A stretch of 64,000 nucleotides of DNA, taken from the NCBI RefSeq assembly GCF_003711515.1, contig NW_021167087.1, forward strand, positions 420,557 to 484,556. Direction: 5' to 3'. Below the pieces are notes generated by a model. The model saw only the letters and a program-made list of their open reading frames with translations, searched no databases and was not told where the DNA came from. How positions within the stretch are numbered: the first letter of the stretch is position 1; each line of letters opens with the position of its first letter. Shown one piece after another: positions 1 to 12,191 of this stretch. The translations under genes and the position numbers were made by a program. Source of the stretch: Sodiomyces alkalinus F11. Its lineage: Eukaryota > Ascomycota > Sordariomycetes > Glomerellales > Plectosphaerellaceae.

Positions 1-3000
1 TCCTCCCATAGGTAGACAGACCTGGCGATGCTTGGTATTGGGGGCGGACGGCCCATGGACATTACTGATCTGCTAACTCGCTGGTCTGGGTTGGTTGGAG
101 AAGAAGACGAAACGAGGAGCTTGTCATAACGCAAGATTCGAATCCTTCCCCACATCGTCGTACCTGAGTACATACCCTCTGTGCCCACTGCGTAATTAAT
201 TACTTTACCTCATCAATATGGGGGGGATCTCGGTCAACTACGAATACGTATTGTCGTCCTTAACACTGACCGTGAACCTTCTCCATCTCACCGTCGGTGT
301 GGACACGAAAAGGCGCCATTGGGTGCCATTGGTGGGGGTTGAAAAAATGTGTTGACCGACGCGTACGGAGATAACGAGAACGAGCCGTTCAGGTCTATCC
401 CCGGCGGCTAAAGATATGTCCTGATATGTCCTGGATGATGAATCTTCAAGCTGTACTCCGTAGGCCTTTGTTCTGCGTGAAAATGTTCCGGAGCCCGCAA
501 TTCGGAGCTCATCTTGGCAGGACAGACCAGTGGTCCAGGCATCGGCATGGTATAGTGCTGAGCAGTCCTCCACACTTCGTAGGCAAATAGTCTGGCAGTT
601 GTTGTGTGTGCCACCCGCGGGGGGCCCTACTATCTTCCCCGGCGGCTCCCCGATCTTTAGGATCATTACCTACATCATGTAATTACTGGCCTTGGACACT
701 CCATGTGTTCCATAATCCGGGGTTCGGCCAAAATCATCGAGTAACTGTCTCAGTGTGATTTCATCTTTACGTCTCGTATCACTACAGGCAAGGTATTCGA
801 GCTGTGAATAAGTGTGGACGAACTCTCCGATGGCTTAATTACAAAATGGTCAGCGACCTGCGTCCTGTGTGGGGTACGGAGTACACGTGTACATCTCGAT
901 CCAACATTCAGGCTAAACACCACACCGAACGTCACAACGTTCTTCCCGCCCTTCTTCCGGTATTTTCTTTATCCGCCAACTTGTCCCCGCCACGAAACTG
1001 GACGATCATAGCATCCGGCCGGTCTGGCGGCTCGAGTTTGCCTTCTTACAGTAGCACTAAAGAATATATGCCAAATAGCCACTTTTACTACGGTTTGTTT
1101 TTAAGCATACCCTAATGGCGATTTTAAGGCGTTCGCAAACGCCAAACTGCCCATTTCGTCCACCGTTTGATAGCTCGCACTGGCAGGTCGTCCACACCTA
1201 GTTATCATCCAGTGATCTCGCTTAGTGGCTATCGGGTACCTCGAGGGTGTACTGCGAAATAAGATCTGATTCCATGCTTATGTACCTATCTTACTATGGC
1301 AATTCTGTCATTGGAGCGTTTATGTCGTTTTACTTCTTATCCACCACCCAGACCCGACAAGACGGACAGGACGGTGACACTGGCTGGAGTGTACAGTCTT
1401 CCATGTTTCCTTGATCATGATGAGTGTAGGCCTGCACACACACGTGTTAGGTAGTTATCAAGGTCCTCGAAAGCACAGATACGAAAATGTCAGGTTTCCA
1501 CCTCGAAACCGATCTTTCTACCCACTCCGTAATCACCCCACCCATCAATCTGAAGTATTTTGTACTTGCAGGTTAGGGAGACTTGGAATCCGTGTTCTTA
1601 TGGGCTTCGAGTCCCTTGAGTGTATCAATCGCGTCTCGAGCAGTTCTAGCCTCGAATTTGATTCCAAGTTTGTTCCGTAGTCTTGGCGGGATCCCTTATC
1701 ACCGGAGAGACCGGATAGAAAGCTCGAAGTAGTCGTAGGACACAAGCCTGTGGGCTCTTGGGCATCCAGAGTCGGGCACCCAACATCGGCCCTTTCATGC
1801 CGCGAGATTTGATCTTAATCATGTTAATGTAGGTATCGGAGCAAGCATCAAGGGTCTTCGTTAAGATCAACGACCGACTACGCCCACCCCGCTTGAAGTT
1901 ATTCGCCCGCCCGGACGTAAGGGCTGACAATATGTTTTCATGGAGGCTCTTGTACTTTGAAGATACACCGGCCACGGTACTTCGTGGCTATACCCATTTC
2001 CCCGAATTTGGGCCGTCGCCTACATAAGTGATTCTTTATGTACTTAACAAAGCAGACCAGTCGGACGCGGTTAATTACGCAGTTTGGCTACGTCAACACG
2101 TTCCCAGTTCCAAGGTCCTTCAAATAGAATGTAATTATGCAGGGACTTTCACTGGTATAAGTCGAGTTAACAGGGCAGAATACTTATTACAGGGAAGGAC
2201 GCGTTTTTATGTCATGTTTACGGCTCTACATACGGAGTATGCAACCAACAGGATAGAGCCAACCCCGCAATAGCTTCCTCGTGGTTTTATTAGCCCAAAC
2301 CAGTGACAAGTAACATTCTCCACTTAGTGGAACTCTCTGCACCAATCCGCATCCATTTTCGCCCTCCTGCTCCCGTTTCAAAGGTTCTGGAAACGTTCTA
2401 CAGGGTACAAATACTCCGATACTTATTAATTACTTCCGGAGATCACCAAGGGGCATCTAAAGTCTCTGCACTACAACGTACTTTTACTCACTCCGCAGTC
2501 TACACTAGGCCATGGGAGGAGACGAAACTCGGGGTTATCTTAATGAACCGCTCCATACGGAGTCGAAGTACACGTGTAGAATGTCTGTTCCTTTTAATGA
2601 TTTGTGTAAGGGGACGTCCGCAAATTATAGCATGTCCCTGCATTCCCGGTACTCGAGGCACCGATTGTTTGACTTTTCCTCGACCCTCAATTTGGTAACA
2701 TAGACTCGTTACTTCCTGCGGCTCTTGCACGTGGTCTAGCCCACTGGGAGGTTGAGCGGCTGAAACGGGGTTTTTTTCTTTTTTTGGCACATGTCGGCAG
2801 TCTCGCTGCTGCGACGGTGAAAATCGACCCCAGTCTGGCATACATGCCTGAAGAGCTGCGAGTCGAACTTCTTCAGTACAGCATACTCCCCTCGTTGACG
2901 AGTCGAGAATTTAGACCCTCGACTCCTACTGAGTAGTTGAGTAGTCCACGTCGTTCTGCTCCACTCGGTAGGCGTGACTATGACGAAACAATTCGTTTGG

Positions 3001-6000
3001 TCACCTCAGCAGTCAATCCGTTTCGACTTCGATCACGTTACGAGGGTGGCTGTTTGGTGCATGTTTATCCACCTGTTTTTTTTTTCAGATTTCAGTTCGG
3101 TCTACATCTTCATAGTGTGGTCAATATGATGATGCACATCTCTCGGATGAGAAGTCGTAAAAAAAGGGGTTCTTCAGGGGCAGGCTGACAGGAAGCATCG
3201 CATTGCCAGTCGTCAGTCAGAACGAGTGCCGAGTAGCGTCCAACGGGGGACACAGAATAATTACAGACAGATCACTCACCGTCTCACTGAAAGTCTTCTT
3301 CTCCCAGCCGCCTCATTCATGTATTCGTATGTAGGTGCCTGACGGGGTCCGACCATGGGTAGGGCCGCCATAATTACGGCTCGTTCCCTGCAACTCCTTG
3401 CGCTTCCCCACGCTGAACATGCAACACGCCGTCTCTGCACCGACGTATGGCATCTAAAATGAGCCATTTCGAGACACGAGCTGGGTCACCCTTATCCCAA
3501 CTGGGTCCTGGCTGGGGAGTATCAACTGCCACACTCCTCTGCCCAAGAGTATCAAACTCTTGGCGTTAAGACCAATGTCTGAAGTCGAGGCAAAACGGTG
3601 GAAGACGGTATTGTGGGACGTCCACCAGGCTTATTCATCATCTTTTCCGTTTCTGTTCATCGGCTTATCCTTTTTCATCCATCCTTTCCGCATTCAGTAC
3701 ACTTAGTATCGGCTAAAGTCCTTCATTCAACCTTTACCCTAGCTAGCAACAGACCTAATAAAACACCCGCCTCTTCTTCATCGTTCCTGTTTCATTGTCC
3801 AAGGAGCTCATACAATGTACACGATATACATAGACCGGATGGCACTTATTCTCTCTGCTCAGTGTCGTTACTCTAGAAGAGGACGAGGCCTGGCTAAGTT
3901 ATGCCCTGTCGGTTTTGTCAGCCTCGAGAAAAGCCCCGCAAATCTGAGGGCATTAGATTTCCCTTTTCCCTTTCTTTTTCCTCCCGGCATTGTCTTGCAA
4001 TCATCCTCGGTAGCGTCTCTATCATGCAATCCCATCCAAATACTACCTTACATACATACGACGTCCGCGGTGTACGTCCATGTACATCATTGCCCGGTGA
4101 AAACTGGAAGCACATCCCAGGAACTAATTATGGCAGGCCCTGGGCTTCTTCCCTTGTCCCATTACCATGGTTCTCATCGCTTCCACATGTTCCAGACCAG
4201 TTCTGAATCCGGAAGGTCTCCGCAGTGCTGGGCAGATCCAAGAAGCGGGGATGATGCCGGCAGTCTTGGGTAAATGAATAAGGGGGGCGGTTGATTGTGG
4301 AGTACTGAGGTCGGACCCCCTGACTCGGGTGTATGTAACAAAAATCACATGGCATCGTTTAAAGCGAAGGTCTCGAACCAATGGGCGCATGCCAATCTCC
4401 AAACGTCTTGTCCCAACCCCGCCCGACCGTCGGCCAGTCCGAGCGGGTCAGCTGATTAACTATCGGGGCTATCGGGACACGGGGCAGATGACGGCGGCGC
4501 GGCGGTGAATGACTCCGTTTTCTCTCTTCCGTAAAGTAAACAATGGAGAGAAAGACAATGGGCATTGTCTCTTCTCCGCGAGGTATTCGTATGTACTTTA
4601 TACATACTTTGGTAATGAGACATAGGGTCCAAGCTCTCCACTTTGCATTGGCCATCTCCTTGATGTTCTTCTTCGACGACCGCAATGCGCACGAAAGCAT
4701 GTCAACCTTGGGGTTTTACCGGTATCTCATTTGCCCGTTAACAGCGCTTTTCATTCGTTGGTATAGAAACCTTTTGGAAAAGCAACAGCGCGCTCTCAAG
4801 TCGAGGAGCCTTTGGCCATATTGGCTCATAGCTGTCTATGCACATATGTTGATTGTATTACTATTGCTTCCTGAGCTTAGCCCGGTTGTATACTAATTAC
4901 TACTGGATACCAGCGGGTCTTGCCGTTTCTTCCCCGGATTCTGGATCGATCGCGATTGTAAAGCACGACAGGCATCAGAGGAATTAATGAAGATACAGAT
5001 AGATGGATGCCCTTCACGAACAATCCTGCGGCCTGATGATGCGATGTTTAGCAGGGAACACAGCGTATGTGCGCTCTGATTTAGAATTGCGATAAACCTA
5101 TCCTGGGAGGCGTGGTCGGAGAGAAATAGAAGAACCTGATCTTGAGAAGCTCTGTGCTCGTTTCGGCCAACTTTCACCTTGGAACCCCCCGGCTTTTTGA
5201 TGAGAAGGATGACGGTATTACAACCTACAACCTACGCATAGTGCCTAGAGCTGCGAGAGAATGACAGACGGTGATTCGATGAAATACATTGCGTCACAGC
5301 AGCAGGTTGTTCCAAGGAAATTAGTTTGACGATAGAAGCAAGCCGAGGTCTTCTATGCCTATATTACTTCGTATATATGTACTCCGCACTCCGTATTTCG
5401 ACCCCTATAGCCGGCGTATATATGCATTCAACCGTGCCCACTTTGCCCGTTTGAGATATTCACCGCGCCTTACGAGGCCTCCCCCTTGGACTCAGTGTCC
5501 CAAGGAAAAGGATGAGGCGTACCGGGGAAGCAGGACTCAGAGCCGCCAGCAACCGGCCTACCCAGCTACCAGTCCTCGGTCTCGTCTGGCGTCGCAAGAA
5601 AGGGAAAGTCTTTAGGGCATCCCGGGAAGCTCCGGGCCCCAGGATACATACATTTCCTCTTTTGGACTACGAACATGGCGCGATGCTCACGGACAGAACC
5701 TCCTCTCCGACCTAAGTATATCCAAGGAAGTATTGAGTGGAAGAAATGAGCAGAGTGGTCACTAGGCCGTTGCTTTCATGCGCATCTGATACCTGCCTGT
5801 CATCTTCATACGAAGTCGGTATTACGGAGTGACAGGGCCACTTCCGAGTCATGGAACCGTCGTATCAAGGCGGCGAATAGACGGCTTTCATTCAGCCCAT
5901 CTTTGGCTTCATGGCTTCACTAGATTCTTCCACGCTCGGTCGTCGAAAACCCAGTCCGCCGGACTGGGTTTCCACCATAAGAGAAGGCAACAGGGCATCA

Positions 6001-6743
6001 GCAGGGCGTTGTTGAGATGTTGCAGGGGTTTACAAAAGGCCAAAACGGACCACAAGGCACAGGTATTCCTTGACCTACTAACCATCCATGCCACTGGTCA
6101 CTGATGGAATAACCCCTAGGGTAGAGGCGTGCGGATATGGAAGCACTGACTGGTGACATTTCCCACTGCCCCCGGCCGAAGCGACGAATCTTGGTATGGT
6201 GGTTGATGTAAGTAAATGCACGGATACTGAACACTGACCAAAAGTCTATAGCATGCTCTTACCGACGTGGGAAACGTTCCAGACTAGCCCAGAAGGGTTG
6301 AGTTGCGTGTCCGGACATTGGAGGAGGCTGGATATGGGTTCCTGGACGGCAGACGTATGACTGTTCGGTAACATAACAGAATCGATGCAAAGAAAGAACG
6401 AGAGGAATGGGTTGCCCGAGTGGTGATATTGCCCAATGACAATGCTGATATCTCACATGTGTGCTTTTTGTACTGCAGCCATGATAGGGCGGACGATACT
6501 CCATGTGTTCACCCGGGGAATGAGCGAATTACGAAGTACATATGACGACTCTACACCCTGGGAGCGAGCGAGCAGCAGAGTCGCGGTGAGACAAGAGAAG
6601 GACGAGCACAGTACCTCGACTTTTCGTGTATTCGGTGTAGCCATGGCGATGGACTATCCATTGACGACGACAGGTCGATCCATGTCAAACGGAATGAGGG
6701 TATGGTCCAAAGAAGGTCAGGCATCAAGTAGCAATAAAAGAGG
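1..6743. other. Gene-free region, 6.7 kb
   Basis: I found no convincing gene here. Open frames are short, overlap on both strands, and none shows a recognisable domain or joins across plausible introns. The longest (around 3815-4273 on + and 4543-4896 on +) have no family signature, although the second is hydrophobic. The region contains three exact TACGGAGTA/TACTCCGTA copies (454-462, 875-883, 2231-2239) and two TACACGTGTA palindromes (882-891, 2569-2578). It could be long intergenic DNA, a decayed repeat, or a locus for non-coding RNA. No transposase or reverse-transcriptase remnant was recognised by eye. Confidence 0.6.
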
Positions 6744-8831
6744 TCAGTCTTTCCTCGCCGCCTCTCCTGGCCCAACACGCTTGTGCTTCCTCTTGTCCTT
6801 CCGATTCATCAACCTCCTGTCTCTGGTCCCCTTGCCCCCTTCCCAAAAACCCTTGCCTCTCCTGCCAATGACACTCCGCCCGCAGAAACCGCATGAATCC
6901 ACAGCGTACCGCTGCTCGCGACTGCACCAGCCACAGACCATCCGACTCGCCCATTCGTTCAGATGCTCCTCCGCCTCGTCGTGGCAGCGGTCGCAGGGGT
7001 ACACTCTGTTGCAGCAACTGAAGCGGAACCAGCGGAAGCTCTTACGGTAGTGGCCGCAGGCTCCACGAGAGGGCAGCGGTTCGCCCGTGCGGAGCCCTAG
7101 CTTGTCCTGTTTCCCGGGGTTCCCGGACGCCGGGGCGGTCAGAGTCCCCGGTGCGTACGGGAGGAAGCGGACGTCGGGGATTTTGAAGTTGAATTTCCCG
7201 TGGCAGTCGCGGCACACATTCGTGGTGCTCTCACCGCGGACCGAGACGAGTCCGGGAGACGGTGTGGAACACTTGGCGCAGACGGGAACGAAGGTGCTCG
7301 GTAGCATATCGGCCACTGTGGCGCCCGCAAGATCAAGGAATCCGGCGCGGGCCGAGTTCTGATGGACGAGTTCTGACCGGAACCGGGCGGCGAATCCGGC
7401 GGCACATTTTCGGCAGGAGGCCATTTTCTCGGTCTCATCCTTCAGGCCGGTGATTTCGTTGACCGTCTTGCAACGCTCACATTTCACGCTGATGCTGAGG
7501 ATGGAGACTCGCAAGAGTTCGATAGCATGGAGCTCGATGCCTGGGAAGGACAGAGCTATCCCGCGTTCACGGGTAGAGCCAGAAGGCAGCACTGAGTCGC
7601 CTGGATCAGCCGTCAACGGAGCGCCGTCTGTATCAGAACCATCGTCTGAGCTCGAGTCGTAACTGTAGTCCGAGGAGTCTTCTTCGTCTTCCGGGTCACC
7701 AGCTCGGCGAGCCCACTCGGGAGGACGAGGAATAACCTTTATATGGCTTCGCTCGTCGTCCAAGCCGTCGCTCACAACGGCCTTTTGCGGCACGCTAGGT
7801 GCTGCGGGTTTGGACTTTGGTCCGGGTTCCCGGGGCTCCTCAGGTTGCTTCGGCTGCGCCTGGGCTTGCTTGGCCAGAACATGCATATTCTGGGCAAAGT
7901 AGTTGACGTGGCTCATGAGGGTCATCTGCTTCTGTTCAATGGCCTTCTGCACAAATAGTTCTTCCAAGGGTTCCGCGTCGAGAGACTCCACCTCGTTGAG
8001 TTGGATCCTCAGGGGTTGTAGAGGATAAAGCAGCGGCACAATGAAGTGCATCGTTTTCACACCCTGCAAGCCCGCTGGGAGCTCAAACCGCCGTCTCGGT
8101 TCTACGGGCAACGTGTAGACAATTCCATCGGCAGAGCGGCGATATAACGAAAGGCGACCCATGCGGGTCTCGATCTGACGTGTTTCCTGGGCACGCCTGG
8201 CTTTGGCCTCGGCAATCTGCTCCTGCGAGTATGATGGCTCCAGGTACCGTTGAGGTTTTGATGGCGGCTGCACGCTACTGAGAGCGGACGGGGAAGCCTG
8301 CTTCATTGCCGCTGCTTGTGAAACCGAGTGTTCGACGGCGTCATGGTGCCTGGTGTCCTTGAAGGCCACAAGTTTGATGGTCTCGGCTTTCTGTTCGGAT
8401 AAGAAGACCTCGAGATTTCGATCTAGAGCGTGGGTCAGGGCGAGGAGAGTGGCCCCCGGTTTCTCACGGACAAGCTTCTCCCAGCCCTTTTCCACGTTGA
8501 TGGCGAAGCCCCTCGGAATGTCCTTGTTCCTCACACGTAGTGTTGGTGGCTCTTCCGGGTAATGCTCGGGAACTCGAAGCTCACACTCAAGAAGGTCCAG
8601 GTCGAAGGGGAAATCTGGATCTGATGGCTTAAGCCTGAATGCCAGAGAAGTTGCGCCGTCTTTGAGTGTCGTTTCTTGACACAAATATCTGCGCCGTAGC
8701 TGCTCGAGCTGGTATCCTCTGGGGTCTTTCGACTGCGCCTCAGGGACAGGCTTGGGAACGACTCGTTGAGAAGAGGGTTGGCTGACCGCCTGTTGACGGC
8801 TGACGCCACCGTGCTGTTGAAGAGAGACCAT
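6744..8831 (-). CDS. CHY zinc-finger protein with N-terminal RWD-like domain
   Basis: Single-exon gene of 695 codons. I chose the ATG at 8831 because the 35 codons upstream are low in quality. Residues about 35-150 resemble an RWD/UBC-like fold, with a PEHYPEEPPTLRV stretch typical of such domains. The middle is Pro/Gln-rich and acidic with a Ser/Asp run (about 420-450). Two CxxC zinc ribbons follow (CERCKTVN, CRKC; CAKC, CRDC). The C-terminus (about 580-665) is a CHY zinc finger with CGHYRKSFRWFRFSCC, PCDRCHDE, MVCGWC and CGFCG, then a Lys/Arg-rich tail. Yeast Hot13, which acts on small Tim proteins in the mitochondrial intermembrane space, is the best-known fungal CHY protein. This protein is much longer, so an equivalent role is not shown. 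Confidence 0.88.
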   Translation of the reverse strand: MVSLQQHGGVSRQQAVSQPSSQRVVPKPVPEAQSKDPRGYQLEQLRRRYLCQETTLKDGATSLAFRLKPSDPDFPFDLDLLECELRVPEHYPEEPPTLRVRNKDIPRGFAINVEKGWEKLVREKPGATLLALTHALDRNLEVFLSEQKAETIKLVAFKDTRHHDAVEHSVSQAAAMKQASPSALSSVQPPSKPQRYLEPSYSQEQIAEAKARRAQETRQIETRMGRLSLYRRSADGIVYTLPVEPRRRFELPAGLQGVKTMHFIVPLLYPLQPLRIQLNEVESLDAEPLEELFVQKAIEQKQMTLMSHVNYFAQNMHVLAKQAQAQPKQPEEPREPGPKSKPAAPSVPQKAVVSDGLDDERSHIKVIPRPPEWARRAGDPEDEEDSSDYSYDSSSDDGSDTDGAPLTADPGDSVLPSGSTRERGIALSFPGIELHAIELLRVSILSISVKCERCKTVNEITGLKDETEKMASCRKCAAGFAARFRSELVHQNSARAGFLDLAGATVADMLPSTFVPVCAKCSTPSPGLVSVRGESTTNVCRDCHGKFNFKIPDVRFLPYAPGTLTAPASGNPGKQDKLGLRTGEPLPSRGACGHYRKSFRWFRFSCCNRVYPCDRCHDEAEEHLNEWASRMVCGWCSREQRYAVDSCGFCGRSVIGRRGKGFWEGGKGTRDRRLMNRKDKRKHKRVGPGEAARKD

Positions 8832-9700
8832 GACGAAATGGCTAATGATTAGGAATGAAAATGTACAACAATTTTTTTTTAGCTGAGCTGAACGTTTCAA
8901 ACCAAATACGAATGAGACTCTGCGAACGCAGAACAAGATGGCAGCAAGAGCCGAGACGATGGCTACAGTGAGTGCACTTGTGGATGAATGTATGCCTGAC
9001 GAAAGTGACGCGGTAATGATAAGAAGTCTCTATGATGAGCCAGCTACCTACCTACATTAGACAATATATAAAGGTGAGGGATATGTCTGGCAAGATGAGA
9101 CGATGATCGATGAAATAGAAAGTGGAATGGAGTGTAGCGGAAAGAGCGGAAAGGAAGACGAGAAGTCGATGGAGTTCTCTGAGTGGTCTGAGTGGTTCTC
9201 TGCGCCTCGCCAAGCCACTTCGTGTGGCGATTTCCAGCGTCAAACCCAGCCGTTGGAAGGTTGGGAGACTCACGGCGTGACATGACCGCGGATGAGTCAG
9301 AGGGTCTAGGCGGGGACGGGACCATTGGACCTACAGTACCACACTATAATATTCCGTTGCGCCTACAAACCAACTAATATCGAAATACCTTACCGTACGG
9401 ACACTGGCTTTTCCCATCATCACAGTCGACATTGGCTCATATGGGCGATTAAGATTCTACTAAACTCGAACACGATAGCAGAGTCACACCTCATGACCGC
9501 TAACTGGTGCAAAGAGGATCCAGACCCCAAATTCGGTTTCGACGACAATTGCCCTTGGCCTTGATGATAAGACGTCTCGTTACCGACAGGAGATATCGAG
9601 TTTCTGTGTGAGTCATCTGAGTGAACAGCGGCACGGCTCGACAGTCACAGTTAGCAGCGCATCGCTCAGTTGGCTCAGAAACTTCCAGCCCACACGATAT
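8832..9700. other. Intergenic spacer upstream of the CHY gene
   Basis: About 870 nt between the CHY gene start and the small gene's stop; both genes are on the - strand. It must contain the CHY promoter and leader. A T9 run (A-rich on the - strand) lies about 40 nt upstream of the ATG. A run of repeated CTACC units is at 9045-9055. No further gene was seen. Confidence 0.5.
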
Positions 9701-10149
9701 TCACGATGACCTTGTGATTCCATGTTCCCTTAGTATCAGGGCTCTCCATTCCTTACGGGGAACCCAACTATCCGCATCATAGGCGGTCAAGTCGATGCCC
9801 AACCTATGTCGTTGTGGGAATGCCAGCTCGCTCGCTGAGCTGGCCAGACGCCACCGCCTCGCGTGATTCCTGGTAGAACGGAGGAATGGGAAAGAGGCAA
9901 AGAAAGATACAAGCCGTGGATGTACTCTTTCCATTCCTCGATGTATCTTGATGCTCGACGTTTGTACACCTCATGAACGAGGGGATCCATGTTAACCACA
10001 CCGATGGGATCATGCACACAGAGGCTAGTCATGGTGGCATAATGCATGGCGTGGACGCGGGCATGCAGGACCTCGAGTGACCGCCGGGTCACTGGGCTGG
10101 CACGATGCACACGGGATGCATCTTTGCGCGCAGCCAGCGGACGAGACAT
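9701..10149 (-). CDS. Small uncharacterised protein, two exons
   Basis: Proposed exons are 10149-9911 and 9803-9701, joined by a 107-nt intron (donor GTATCT, acceptor CATAG). The join is in phase (2+1) and gives 113 residues. Exon 1 encodes a basic N-terminus and a helical, charged stretch with DPLVHEVYKRRASRYIEEWK. Exon 2 encodes LTAYDADSWVPRKEWRAL and ends ITRSS. The even, globular composition across the splice and the clean phase match favour a real gene. No domain is recognised and no function is proposed. An additional upstream exon cannot be excluded. Confidence 0.5.
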
Positions 10150-12191
10150 GGCGGACCAAACAAGCAGAAAGATAAAAGAAGGGTGAAACGGCTAGCTCCT
10201 CAGGCAAGAGTTGTCCTCCGGCACTACCACTAAATCATCGCATGATCAGGCGAGAGAGAGATAATGGGATCTGAATGGGGGGGGGACAAGAAAGCGCAAG
10301 CAAGCAAAAACTGGAGGGGAAAAGAAGAGAAAACCCCCCGGGGCCGGTAGGGCGGCTAGTGTCCGTCCCTTGGAGACACGACAGGACGTCACACAGCTCC
10401 CGCTACATCGGTCCCCCGATGGGATATGATACTTCGTGCAGTTGGCTACCCGAAACATGCCACAGGAGCAGGCGCTGACCGCCTCGTAACGCCCAGTGAT
10501 CGGAGCAAGGCTATATATGTCATGTGGAAACCAAGACACGCATCTGCCGGGGAAGGTGCCGGTAAAACGGTACGTGCCCGAAGTACGCCATAAGACTGAC
10601 CCCGGCCGACCGACGAATCGACGACTTTGCTTTTTAGAAGCATCATTGCCGGCCAGATCGTCAGTGAAACGGTAGGGCGACGGGGTTTAGTAGCTTTGTT
10701 CCCACCTTTCCCGTCACGACTTCACCGCCGAGGAACGTTCCGAGACCGTTTCTGGTGAGTTCTATGCAAAGCCTCGACATAGCCGAGTGGCCCAAGCAAA
10801 GCCTCGTCAAGGGACCAAACACGCCGTCGAAGCTAGGGCCTAGTTATGACATCTGATCCTCGCGGTTGTCGAAGAAATCCCCGTGTCGCGGGGTAATTTC
10901 TCTCCAACCGTAGACGAAAATAGGCAGGCAGAGCAGGCCGGCAGGCAGGTGCAAAAAAGTGTAACCCAGCAGATCACCAGGTCAGCCTCAGCCTGCTCCC
11001 GTCATCTTGGAGTCGGTGAAATGGAGAGTTGATGCCTGGCAGCAGCTAAAGGTCATAGATGAGCCTTTGGATGGTTTTGGATGGTTGCCCGTAACAAATG
11101 CGGCCTAGCCTGGCTCAGGGACATGCCAACTCATCAGTCGGCGCCCTGGTGACCAAGGAGGATATGCAAGTTTGGGCGGTGAGGGTGGTGATGGAGGGTG
11201 GGATGGTGCAATCGGACAAGAACGCGGAGCTGCGCGAGAAATATGACGGCGGACATGAAGTAATTAATTACCTTACTTCGTAGATACAGAGCCATCTAAA
11301 ATTAGCCCAGAATTACGGATAGGTATCCTTTGTTGAGCCACCCGATCAACACATATTGTGGCGAGCCATTAACACAGCCACAGTGGGTCCGCACATCCTG
11401 GATCTATCGCCAACATCCAAAGCCAAACCTCGGTGTGGTGTCTAGATGCTCCTCTCGAGAGAACCTGAGACAAAGCTTGAGATACCGCCGATGCAATACC
11501 CACTGAGCTCTCTTCTCTATGACTCCAGGCAGTCCTTTGGGTCTGGTAACTTTCGCTATGATCATGTTGTACCAGACCCAAGGATCAAGTATCTTGACAG
11601 ATCCTCAGAAAGAGGCCGATTTGTCTTTTCTAACTTTGAGAGGCCACTGATTAGAGAGAAAGGCGCTTCCCCTATTGTACGGACGGTGCCGATTCTCGGT
11701 TTGTCGACACGCTAACCTGTGATGATGTTGGGGTGTTGTACAGTACGAAACTTTGAAGAGGTTCATATGGAATACCGGAGTGGCTCCAATCCATCGAGAA
11801 CGTCCAGCCAGGGCACCCACGTTGGGTAATAAAAAGAAAGTGACAAAAAAAGGAAAGGCTGAGTGCTTTCCCCGGTCCGGCGAAAGCAGGATGTTCTGTC
11901 TCTTGACGGCTCTTCTAGAAGTTCGAGACCTTGACGGATATTAAATTCAAGTATCATGCCGTGGTTGTGCTGGTAGGGCGGCATAGAAGCAAGGCAATCC
12001 TATCTAGTAGCATGCCCATGTCCAACTGTCAACACGAGATGGCGCGGCTTCCTGATAGTTGGGATGCAGCCCGCGTTTCTGGATCAATTCTCTATCACAT
12101 AACATACAACAGCAGGCACTCTGTCGGACAGGGGCAGATCCAGCTTCCCGGCGAATTACTGCGCTTTAATGTCAATGTGACTTCCACTCTT
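10150..12191. other. Intergenic region, 2 kb
   Basis: No supportable gene. Short frames occur on both strands (for example 11446-11715 + and 11369-11581 -) without domain or splice support. A G9 run lies near 10277. The 5' part must hold the promoter of the small gene and the 3' part the terminator of the gene ending at 12192. Confidence 0.5.

Noticed and set aside
2028..2273. 81-codon frame on + with an even composition
   Set aside because: No extension across introns and no recognisable domain; not distinguishable from chance.
4543..4896. 117-codon hydrophobic frame on +
   Set aside because: Some membrane-like segments, but no family, no splice partners, and an overlapping open frame on the other strand.
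6436..7050. 204-codon open frame on +
   Set aside because: Its 3' half is antisense to the CHY zinc-finger exon and its 5' half has no protein features.
10789..10803. GCCGAGTGGCCCAAG, resembling a tRNA D-arm
   Set aside because: No T-arm or acceptor stem could be found around it.
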